Source: Symbiodinium natans (Eukaryota; Sar; Dinophyceae; Suessiales; Symbiodiniaceae). From it: a stretch of 64,000 nt of DNA. The stretch spans positions 25,001 to 89,000 of the forward strand of contig CAJNDS010000126.1 of NCBI GenBank assembly GCA_905221605.1, in the 5' to 3' direction. Under the pieces are notes generated by a model. It saw nothing but the letters and a program-made list of their open reading frames with translations, was not told the DNA's origin and made no database searches. Position numbers and translations under genes: made by a program. This document shows, piece by piece, positions 56,070-64,000 of this stretch (its first letter is position 1; the number at the start of each line of letters is the position of its first letter).

Positions 56070-58121
56070 AGTTTTGTTTTAGGGGTTAGGGTTTATTCAA
56101 GAGGAAGGAGGGTCCAGGACCGGACCTAAGTAGTGCTATATTACTACCTTAGGGTTTAGGGTTTGGGGTTTGTGTTTGGGGTTTCGGGTTCCGGGTTTAG
56201 GGTTTAAGGTTCAGGGTTTAGGTGTTTAGGATTTGTGGTTTGGAGATTGGGTGTTTGCAAGGGGCCCGGGGTCTCCACACTCCCCTCCGAACCCTTACAT
56301 CAGGAGGGTAGGTACCTAGGGAACCTTAGGGAAGCGCAGGAAACCTTATAGAGTGGTCCAGGACATAAAGTGAGATCCCTAATACTCCCCACTACTCCCT
56401 TTTGCCTACACCCCCATGAACCCCCTCCCATAAGAACCCTATAATACATGTGCTCAGAACGCTGACGCCCAAACGCTGACACATCGTGAACCTGAACTGT
56501 AGAACACTCAAGAAAACCCAAAAAAAAACCCAAACCGCTGACCCAAACCCCAAAACCCAGAACCCCAAACCCCAAAAGGTGTACCAAAGGGTATCCCAGC
56601 TCTAATCGTCCCTAAACCATGTTCCAACTTTCTGCAATTTGTAGTCTTAAGGGAGAGGGCGGCTCAAGGGGGGGTATTCAAACCCTAAACCCTAAACCCG
56701 AACCCTAAACCCTAACCCAAAACCCAAAACCCTAAACCCTAAACCCGAAACAATTCTCAAAACTTGCGCCAGATCCCAGTTCCTCCAGACGCAGGCAGGG
56801 CGTCTTATAAAGGCAAGGAGTGAACTTGTGATTGACACGCGCGTTTTTATTCAGTGAACGAAATTATTTTATTTTAGTGCGGCCTTCACTTTTATTATAA
56901 TATTATGGCCGCTCCTACAAGACTATTATTACGGCTTTCTGGTGTTCTCTGGGATTTAGTACCTTATGAGCGTACCTTTTCCACCTTGATCTCTCCATCA
57001 CACATCCCATTAACCGGTCATGGATACGATCTGTAAGACACCAGTTGTAGAACTAAGAAAGAAGTCTTTGATAACGGACTCTCTGAACCATGAACGGGCT
57101 TCCTTCGTCAGTTTCCTTCACGAATCACCAGTGAATGACAGGGTCACATGATAACCGCTGTGAAGTGAGGAACGGTTCTAACATTCGGCTCTTGATCCAG
57201 TTCATTCCTGGTTTAGGAAGCACTGGCCTGTTAACCTTTCCAGAAGACCTGATACTAAGAGCTTCCTACGTGCTAGAACGAACTCTCCATATCATCTGTC
57301 ACCCCTGGATCTCCCAGTAAAACCGTGTGTTGGAACCGCCAGTAGAAACGTTCCTCGGCGGATTCCTCGGCATCGACTATGCCGCACGTGCCGCCCTCAG
57401 AAGCAGGTCCAGTTGCGGCAAGGGCAGTAACCACATTGCAATACGGGCACCCTTTTTGGGTTGGTTACTTTATAGGGGGACCTTGAACCAAAAAAAAGGG
57501 GAAAAGGGTACCGCTGGGCTACCATGTGAACGACCTCAACAGACCTGAAGCCTAGCTAAGGCCGAACAAAGGGGCCACAATCGCTTGGAGGGTAGAATGA
57601 CTTCTTCAGTGGCTTGCTAGAACACGCTTGCAGCCACGGCTGTCGATATCATGAAAGCTTGCACTGTGGTGGCAGACCTCTTTCCCTGGCCCAAAGACGA
57701 AACAAAGAACCCTCGGCGTACCTGAACGTTGCTATTAAGGACACCGCTAAACCCGGCAAATCCTGAAAACCCTAAACAGGCTAAATCCTAAACCCTAAAC
57801 CCTGAACCCTGAACCCTGAACCCTAAACCCTAAACCCTAAACCCCACCACAAGTACCCCCTCAACAAGAGGGTGGGGGGGGGGTGGGGGGGGGGGTGGGG
57901 GGTGGGGTTTTGGGATTTGGAGGTTTTTGGGGCTGCTTGGGGCCCGAAACTTGAAGGCTTAGCTCAGCTCAGCCTGATATTTTCGGGATTAGCCGTCGTG
58001 TTTTGCCAGCCCGCAAATTTTTCGGTTCTGACTGCCGGCATTGGTTGAGTTTAGCTAAGCCCGACAATTGCAGGGCTTAGCCTGTTCCTCCACGGAAAAG
58101 CTGGCGGGGTACCCCCCCCCT

Positions 58122-58153
<32 letters not shown>

Positions 58154-58380
58154 CGTTTTGCGGGGGTAAAAGGAGGGGAGGTTTTCCCATCCAACACGCC
58201 GCCAGGGTCGGCGGACCCTAAACCTTAAACCCCAATCCCTAAACCCTAAACCCTAAACCCTCAACCCTAAACCCTAAACCCTAAACCTCGGGTTCACAGC
58301 TTTAAGGGGTGATCAGACATGACCGCGACATAAGCATATTCAGGGGGACCTATTTTTTTGATGTTCTTACCATAAGCCCA
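56070..58380. other. Mixed stretch with one repeat-poor block
   Basis: Contains decayed TTTAGGG, an AT-richer unique block (about 56760-57330) without repeat or recognised gene, a hairpin-like element at 57445-57520 (GGGCACCCTTTTTGGGTTGG), a G/T-rich run (57870-57910), and a C run of about 40 (58108-58152). A short inverted repeat (GGCTTAGCTCAGC / GTTTAGCTAAGCC) lies at 57958-58060. Nothing here could be called as a gene. Confidence 0.5.
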
Positions 58381-58680
58381 AAGGGTCCATGTACCTCAAT
58401 AGTAGATATTTTAGGGTTTAGGGTTTAGGGTTTTTAGGGTTTAGGGTTAGGGTTTAGGGTTTAGGGTTTAGGGTTTAGGGTTTGGGGTTTAGGGTTTAGG
58501 GTTTAGGGTTTAGGGTTTAGGGTTTAGGGTTTAGGGTTTAGGGTTTAGGGTTTAGGGTTTAGGGTTTAGGGTTTAGGGTTTAGGGTTTAGGGTTTAGGGT
58601 TTACATACTTAGGCCTTAAAGGTGGTTCGTATAAAGTAGCTCTAGCCAAGAGTATACCGCATAGGTACGTGGGCCCTTAG
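58381..58680. mobile_element. Family C element split by a telomere tract
   Basis: Left end AAGGGTCCATGTACCTCAAT (58381) and right end ATAGGTACGTGGGCCCTTAG (58680) are inverted copies; inner part CTTAGGCCTTAAAGGTGGTT matches the intact copy at 43158. About 190 bases of TTTAGGG (58411-58602) are inserted after the first 30 bases. Confidence 0.85.
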
Positions 58681-58928
58681 GCAAAGCCTAACATGCGACA
58701 CCCGAAACTGGAAGCCACCTTCGAAGGTCTTCGCAAACCCTAAACCCTGTAGACCTAAACCCTAAACCCTAAACCCTAAACCCAGGAAGCTTCAAGGCGC
58801 TGTGTTCTGGTTTGGGGTTCAGGGTCTGGGGCTTGCCCTAAACCCTAAACCTTAGGGTTTAGGGTTTAGGGTTTAGGGCTTAGGGCTTAGGGCTTAGGGC
58901 TTAGGGCTTAGGGCTTAGGGTCTATCAG

Positions 58929-59009
58929 GTTAAAAAGATGCTGGGGCGGCTGGATTGCGATCTTGTTGAGGCAATGCTGAAGCCCCAAGTGCACAAGCGG
59001 CTAAAGAGG
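58929..59009 (+). CDS. Exon of an unrecognised gene (VKKMLGRLDCDLVEAMLKPQ)
   Basis: Acceptor TATCAG|G; VKKMLGRLDCDLVEAMLKPQ then VHKRLKR, and a GT donor. Clearly coding in look, basic helix. If the next exon is 59421, the junction is R|DPLATESE in phase 0. Confidence 0.6.
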
Positions 59010-59420
59010 GTGTACTTGGCCCCGAAAGCATTTCCTGAACAACGACTTTGGGGCCCAGTATGCACCATTCGGGTACATAGGGTTTAGGGTTTAGGGTGGG
59101 TTTGGGCTTAGGGGTCGCCAAACCCCAACACTTATGGGCTACGCCTGCGCGTATGTGCCAGCGCCTTGAAAAATGGTTCCCTTGACTCAAGAAACCCGGG
59201 CTTAAGCAAATTAAGGAACCTTTGCAGTTCAAGCATTCTAGGTGAGGGTTTGGCGACGCTCATCTGCCCTCGCCCTACTCACCAACTGCCAAGGGACTCC
59301 AATACCCCTGAATTAAGAAATATTCCTTAACTTATATGGTGGTTCCTTATATGGTGTAAGGAAGATATCCTTAATTAAGGGGTATTGGGGTCAGTCTCTG
59401 GGGGTCCCACGATGTCGCAG

Positions 59421-59481
59421 GACCCACTGGCGACCGAGTCCGAAACAGTGCAGCGAGTCTTCGATGCGTCGAAGCATCTTG
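59421..59481 (+). CDS. Exon of the same unrecognised gene (DPLATESETVQRVFDASKHL)
   Basis: Acceptor GTCGCAG|G and GT donor after CTTG. Joins in phase to the exon at 61395 (L|VAWEKSRK). Confidence 0.6.
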
Positions 59482-59722
59482 GTGAAGGGGGTTCTGTTTA
59501 GGGTTTAGGGTTTAGGGTTTAGGGTTTAGGGTTTAGGGTTTAGGGTTTAGGGTTTAGGGTTTAGGTTTAGGGTTTAGAGTTTAGGGCTTGTCTAGGCCCA
59601 TTTCAGGTGAGCAGTTTCCCCCCACATGCCCTGATATGAAGGAAATTCTGTTCCCCGAAAGGACACCCGAGCTGTGATTGCGGTACGCGCTTCGCCGGTC
59701 CCCCCCGACTGACTGTTCGGAA

Positions 59723-59825
59723 TCTTACTTCTCCAACAGCTGAACTTTAAACTTTTTGGGTTCCCTTATTTAGTAGGAATAATAAAGTTTAACCTTTTTT
59801 CCCCTTGATTATTGGAGAAGTAAGG
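59723..59825. mobile_element. Family H inverted-repeat element, second copy
   Basis: CTTACTTCTCCAACAGCTGA at the left and GATTATTGGAGAAGTAAGG at the right; almost identical to 12456-12558. Confidence 0.88.
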
Positions 59826-60199
59826 AGTTGCAATAGAAGTTTAATACGCATAGGCAAGAGACGGTTTGGGGTTTAGGGGTTAAGGTTAGGGTTTCGGTAC
59901 CTCGTGGTACTTATTTTGGAGGGTGATCGTGCTGAATACTCATCTGCTGCAACCTTAAAGCAATCGCCAAACAATATTATCCTACACATGTCTAACCGAC
60001 CCAATCACCCGGAAAGAGTTAAGGGTTTATGGTTTAGGGCCTTAGTAGGCAAAATGCTGCCCCATTTGTCCCTAAACCCTAAACCCTAAATCCTAAACCC
60101 TAATTTGTAGGGGCCCCGGGGCCCCAGGTAAACTGAAAAAATCTGAACCTGACTTTAGTGTTTAGGGTGTAGGGTTTAGGGTTTAGGGTTTAGGGTTTA

Positions 60200-60300
60200 G
60201 GGGATGGTGGGTAGTATGGATGCTCAGGTCAACGTGCTTGTGCCAAAGTGTTTGGACACTCTTTTGCTAAGCGGTTCCAAGCTGATTCCAAACCCTAAAC
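60200..60300 (+). other. Unique island, coding status uncertain
   Basis: After GCTCAG two frames are open (VNVLVPKCLDTLLLSGSKL and QRACAKVFGHSFAKRFQ). Inclusion would disturb the 59421 to 61395 join, so it is not accepted as an exon. Confidence 0.25.
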
Positions 60301-60308
60301 CCATAGGC

Positions 60309-60410
60309 CTTGGGATGTACCCGCTTATACTAACAGTCAGTCCTTAGTAGGGATTCTCATAGCTCCTATCAGAAACCCGATTAAGGACTGTTAGTATCAT
60401 GGGGGAATCC
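60309..60410. mobile_element. Family A inverted-repeat element
   Basis: TTGGGATGTACCCGCTTATA at the left and GTATCATGGGGGAATCCCA at the right; the inner arm CAGTCAGTCCTTAGTAGGGA has a 4-base duplication. It is followed by a hairpin-like piece (60412-60510). Confidence 0.8.
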
Positions 60411-61178
60411 CACACCCTTTTTGCCCCTTTTTTGGGGGGTTTGAATTATTGTATGAGGGTTCACCAACCCCCAAAAAGGGTACCCCATTATAATCCGGTT
60501 ACAGGGCTACCATGAACTCAAATTGGGCTGCCAAGAACCCAAACATTGAAGCTGACCCCATTTGCTTAGCCAGCATCTCAACTTCAAGATTTTGGCTCCT
60601 CGATGTTGTAGTAAACAGGCTTAGCATTTGTATTCTCTGGTTCGTTGGAGAAGCAACCCTAAACCCTACACCCAAAACCCTAAATCCTAAACCCCAAGCC
60701 CAGGTATCAGCACATTCACTCCATCTCTGTGTCGCGACACAGCGGGGTCCATCAGGAAGTAGAGCTGGAGTGAGCGCTTCCAACCGTGAAGTTGCGGTTT
60801 AGGGTTTGGGGTTTGGGGTTTAGGGTTTAGGTTTTCAACATAGGAACCTCGAAGAGGTTGAGAGGGTATTCTGGGTAGTTTTCGACTGTTCGCTATTTAG
60901 GGTTTTGAAGGGGATGTGGGTAAAACCCTAAACCCTAAACCCTAAACCCTAGAGATCCTCCACCATCAATTGTTAAGCCCTTCGGGCTTGGTCTCAGGGC
61001 TTAGGGGGGTTTAGGTTTTAGGGTTTAGGGTTTAGGGTTTAGGGTTTAGGGTTTAGGGTTTAGGGTTTAGGGTTTAGGAACACCAGTTTGCAAGGAGATC
61101 CAACATACAAGGGCCCCCCAGCAAAAATGACTAATGTGGAACGCACACACACACACACACCCCATGTTACTTTCTCTG

Positions 61179-61394
61179 CTTGGAAGCTCTTTTGACTTAG
61201 CAAGTCTACTTGGCATCCCCTAGCAACCCTCTTATAATCCCCGTAACTCACCTTACGAACCCTACTTGCTTCCCTAAACCCTAAACCCTAAAAAGCTGAA
61301 CCCTAAACCCTAAACCCTAAACCCTAAACCCTAAACCCTAAACCCTAAACCCTAAACCCTAAACCCTAAACCCTGAGTTCAAAGAGCTTCCAAG
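61179..61394. mobile_element. Family F element split by telomere tract; its end is a splice acceptor
   Basis: Left end CTTGGAAGCTCTTTTGACTT, then GCAAGTCTACTTGGCATCCC; right end AAAGAGCTTCCAAG. CCCTAAA repeats (61273-61373) lie inside. The last two bases (AG, 61393-61394) directly precede the exon that starts at 61395, which implies the element brought the 3' splice site. Confidence 0.72.
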
Positions 61395-61488
61395 TGGCCT
61401 GGGAGAAGAGTCGTAAGCGACTGCCAGATTCTCCTGCACGTTTGGATGGGCTGACTGTGCCCGAGGCCTATACCATGAACCGCCTAAC
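61395..61488 (+). CDS. Exon of the unrecognised gene (WEKSRKRLPDSPARLDGLTV)
   Basis: (V)AWEKSRKRLPDSPARLDGLT, then VPEAYTMN. Starts at the right end of a family F element. The 3' boundary is near the first CCTAACCC of the next repeat. Confidence 0.62.
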
Positions 61489-61635
61489 CCTAAACCCCCA
61501 AACCCCAAACCCCAAACCCCAAACCCCAAACCCCAAACCCCAAACCCTAAACCCTAAACCCTAAACCCTAAACCCTAAACCCTAAACCCTAAACCCTAAA
61601 CCCTAAACCCTAAACCCTAAACCTTACGAAGCCCC

Positions 61636-61721
61636 GAATCGGTCAGCCTGCTCGGATGGCTTTCTACAACATGTGGAGGGTCAATGCCTTGGTCTCACCA
61701 ACTACCCAGTGGCCATAGCCA
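61636..61721 (+). CDS. Exon of the unrecognised gene (ARMAFYNMWRVNALVSP)
   Basis: IGQPARMAFYNMWRVNALVS, then PTTQWP and a TAG at 61719-61721. Either the end of the gene or a splice occurs before the stop. Boundaries approximate. Confidence 0.5.
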
Positions 61722-64000
61722 TCACCGCCCGGAACCCTACAGCCCAAACTCTACAACCTGAATCCTAAGCCCTGAACCCTGACCCCTAAACCCTAGCCCT
61801 AAACCCCAAACTCTAAATCTACGCTCTAAGAGCTTCGGGGTTTTTTTGGGTGTGGCTTTCAGGGTTCAGGGTCTTTAGTTACATGGTCCCTCTTAAAAGC
61901 GGATCCTTTATGGACCCCTTATACACCTTATACAACCAGAGGGCTCACACGTCTGAACCCTTATAAGGAGATAAGGGGCCACATGTAGAGCCCAGAGAAC
62001 CCTCTAAACAAGGTATCAGAACCCTTTTCACGAAGGTAAGGGCCATATTAAGGGACCATGTAACTACTCGGGGTTTAGGGTTTAGAGTTTAGGGTTTAGG
62101 GTTTAGGGTTTAGGGTTTAGGGTTTAGGGTTTAGGACCCTATAGATCTAAGGTTGGAACCATGGGCCCCTAGTATGGCCCCCCGTACCCTTGTTTACCAG
62201 GATCCGACGTATGGGCCCTTTTAATATATCATTTTTGGGATGTTCCCCCCCTTAAAAGAGTGATTCTACTAAGGGGAAACGATCATCCCTTTTAAGGACT
62301 GTTAGTATAAGGGGGAACATCCCAATATTCTGTATAGAGGGGGGGGGGTTATATACCAAGGGGCCCAGATGCCTTAGATCCTTGATTTGGATCCAGGGAT
62401 CCACAGCGTAGCAAGTCAGCATGAGCAAAAGCAATATCTGGCCCTCCAGAGCTTACTGTTCCACCGACCCCTCATCCCTAGACCTCAAACCCTAAACCCT
62501 AAACCCTAAACCCTAAACCCTAAACCCTAAACCCTAATCCCTAACAACCCCAAACCCTAGACCCCAAACCCGAAACCCTGAGCCCCTAAACCCCCGAACC
62601 CTAGGCTGCTTGAGGGGGCATGGCAACTTGGGAGCGCCCACTGTCCAAAGCAGGAGCAGCGCGTACCACGACGAATACAAGAGCGACGAATACACAACAG
62701 CCAGCCCAAACCCTCGACCCTGAACCCCTAAACCCTAAACCCTAAACCCTAAACCCTAAACCAAGAGTCCCCTAGGGAGTTTAGGGTTTCCCGGGTTGAA
62801 GGCCAGGGTGCAAGGTTTGAAAGACTAGGGTTCGTTGAGAGCTAGCGATGTTGGCTTAGGGTTAGGGTTTAGGGTTTAGGGTTTAGGGTTTAGGGTTTAG
62901 GGTTTAGGGTTTAGGGTTTAGGGTTTAGGGTTTAGGGTTTAGGGTTTAGGGTTTAGGGCTTGAAAACCAACAGTCTCCTAGGGATTCTGAGGTTTAAGGC
63001 TTGAAAGAGTTTGTGGGTGCAAGGGTTCAGGGTTTAGGGTTTAGGGTTTGGTGTTTCGGGTGCCTTGTAAACCCGACGAGGCCCCCAAGAAACAGCACCG
63101 CATCTTTTTCTAGGTCACTGGGCCCAGGATATGAAGTAGGGGTTTATATTACTCTTATTGGTGAGCGTATATCAGGTTCCTTTTTAATATTGGTGAGTGT
63201 TATTGGGTGTCCTTTCCGGGGTACAAGAAACATATACCCTGCTTCATTTAGTTTTTTTGTAGGGCTTGGAGTGCAGGGTTTGGACTTCAGGGTTTGGATG
63301 GCGAAACCCTAAACCCTAAACCCTAAACCCTGAACCCTAAACCCTAAACCCTAAACCCTAAAGCCTACTTGTTTCTTCCCTTCTTATCGGCCCCCCACCT
63401 CTTCTCTTGGTACCGGGAGGCGCAGAGTGCCGACTGGCCGGAGACTTTGCGCTGCAGTTGTTGGGTTTTGGGTTTAGGGGTTAGGGTTTCGGATTTGGGG
63501 TTTAGGGTTTAGGGTTCAGGGTTTAGGGTTTAAGGTTTAGGGTTTAGGGTGTAGGGTTTCACAGTCTCAGGGTTAAGGATTCAGGAAGCACGGCAGAAAG
63601 CCACGACCCTTGGACTCCGGGTTAACCCTAAACCCCTAAACCCTAAACCCTAAACCCTAAACCCTAAACCCTAAACCCTAAACCCTAAACGGGTTGAAGG
63701 GGCCGCTGGTCTAGGAGTCTCGGTAGCTTCCGTGGTTTACAGTCCGGTTTTACGGTCTCGGGTTTGCTGTTCAGTGGTTTGGGGGGTTTAGGGTTTAGGG
63801 TATAGGGGGGGGGGGTGGGGGGGTTTAGGGTTTAGCAAGGGCGTGGGGGGGGCGGGGGGGAGGGGGTTCGGGGGGGTTGAGGGTTTAGGGCTCTGAGGCT
63901 GGGGTTCAGGCTTTAAGGTTTGGGGTTTAGGGGTTGAGGATTGTGGGTTTAGTCTTCATGGGATGTGCGAGCCATTTTTTCTGCAGGTTGCTACGCATGG
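61722..64000. other. Repeat-rich right end with weak exon-like islands
   Basis: Family A element (62235-62325), telomere tracts (62060-62135, 62485-62545, 62860-62958, 63303-63362 and 63622-63690), G-rich runs (63800-63880). Islands that look coding but have ambiguous frames: 62615-62705, 63388-63460 (APHLFSWYREAQSADWPETL) and 63986-64000, where TTCTGCAG precedes GTTGCTACGCATGG at the window end. Confidence 0.4.
62235..62325. mobile_element. Family A inverted-repeat element
   Basis: TTGGGATGTTCCCCCCCTTA at the left and AAGGGGGAACATCCCAA at the right, with the AAGGACTGTTAGTATAAG arm intact on the right only. Confidence 0.82.

Larger units (their letters stand above)
42..63834. repeat. Interspersed telomere-like heptamer repeats (TTTAGGG / CCCTAAA), whole window
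   Basis: Tracts of TTTAGGG and its complement CCCTAAA, from 2 to about 25 copies, recur every few hundred bases from one end of the window to the other, in both orientations and often facing each other within the same kilobase. Variants such as CTTAGGG, TTTGGGG, TTTTAGGG and CCCTGAA occur locally. The heptamer is the telomere repeat of plants and has been reported for dinoflagellates. Because ordered exons of two genes lie between the tracts, this is internal sequence, not a chromosome end. The heptamer supplies stop codons (TAG) in some frames and translates to strings such as GFRV, which creates many false short ORFs. Confidence 0.97.

Noticed and set aside
57958-58060. Small structured RNA
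   Set aside because: An inverted repeat with GGCTTAGC arms is present, but there is no box motif, promoter or terminator to support an RNA gene.
60200-60300. Additional exon of the 58.9-61.7 kb gene
   Set aside because: Two frames are equally open and inclusion breaks the clean phase join between 59481 and 61395.
1-64000. The window as a chromosome end or subtelomere
   Set aside because: Telomere-like repeat occurs in both orientations throughout, and ordered exons of two genes run through it, so it is internal. Subtelomeric location of the whole region cannot be tested from here.
1-64000. CRISPR arrays, tRNA and rRNA genes
   Set aside because: The regular arrays have no unique spacers, and no cloverleaf or conserved rRNA segment was recognised by eye on either strand.

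Overview
The window looks like nuclear DNA of a dinoflagellate. The basis is (i) intron-rich genes whose exons are tiny (about 37 to 110 bases), (ii) introns that mostly start with GC or GA rather than GT and whose exons restart with AG|G, (iii) TTTAGGG repeats, the plant-type telomere heptamer also reported for dinoflagellates, scattered in both orientations from one end to the other, and (iv) many short inverted-repeat elements. There are no tRNA or rRNA genes that I can recognise, no CRISPR array and no operon-like gene packing. Most long open frames are artefacts of repeats.

Two genes could be put together exon by exon on the + strand. The first (about 0.6 to 12.1 kb) encodes a medium-chain dehydrogenase/reductase of the quinone oxidoreductase type. 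Nine exons in consistent phase cover the nucleotide-binding domain to the C-terminus; the part between a probable GroES-like exon at 0.6 kb and the exon at 4.66 kb was not found, and that interval is filled with four tandem satellites. The second (about 25 or 29 kb to 54.0 kb) encodes a single-domain voltage-gated cation channel: S1, S2, S3, a clean S4 (R/K every third residue), S5, pore, S6, then two EF-hand-like loops and a C-terminal tail. Eighteen introns between 36.3 and 53.8 kb were phased without a frame conflict. All 26 phased introns in the two genes contain telomere-like repeat.

From 12.2 to about 24.6 kb and from 54 to 64 kb there are further exon-like islands that belong to genes I do not recognise (best: 15.84, 18.27, 18.73, 58.93, 59.42, 61.40 and 61.64 kb). 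A 758-codon intronless ORF (31.8 to 34.1 kb) of unknown family sits inside the channel intron between S1 and the S1-S2 linker, in a 4-kb stretch free of telomere repeat. A frameshifted gag-like retroelement fragment is at 55.5 to 56.1 kb.

The rest is repeat: TTTAGGG/CCCTAAA tracts and local variants, at least nine families of short inverted-repeat elements (some nested), microsatellites, a GGGCCA minisatellite and long G or C runs. The most unusual signal is that telomere-like tracts lie inside introns, split short mobile elements into halves, and in eight places are bracketed by direct duplications of the neighbouring unique sequence, twice including an exon edge. This points to repeated internal acquisition of telomeric DNA, for example during break repair, rather than to a chromosome end.
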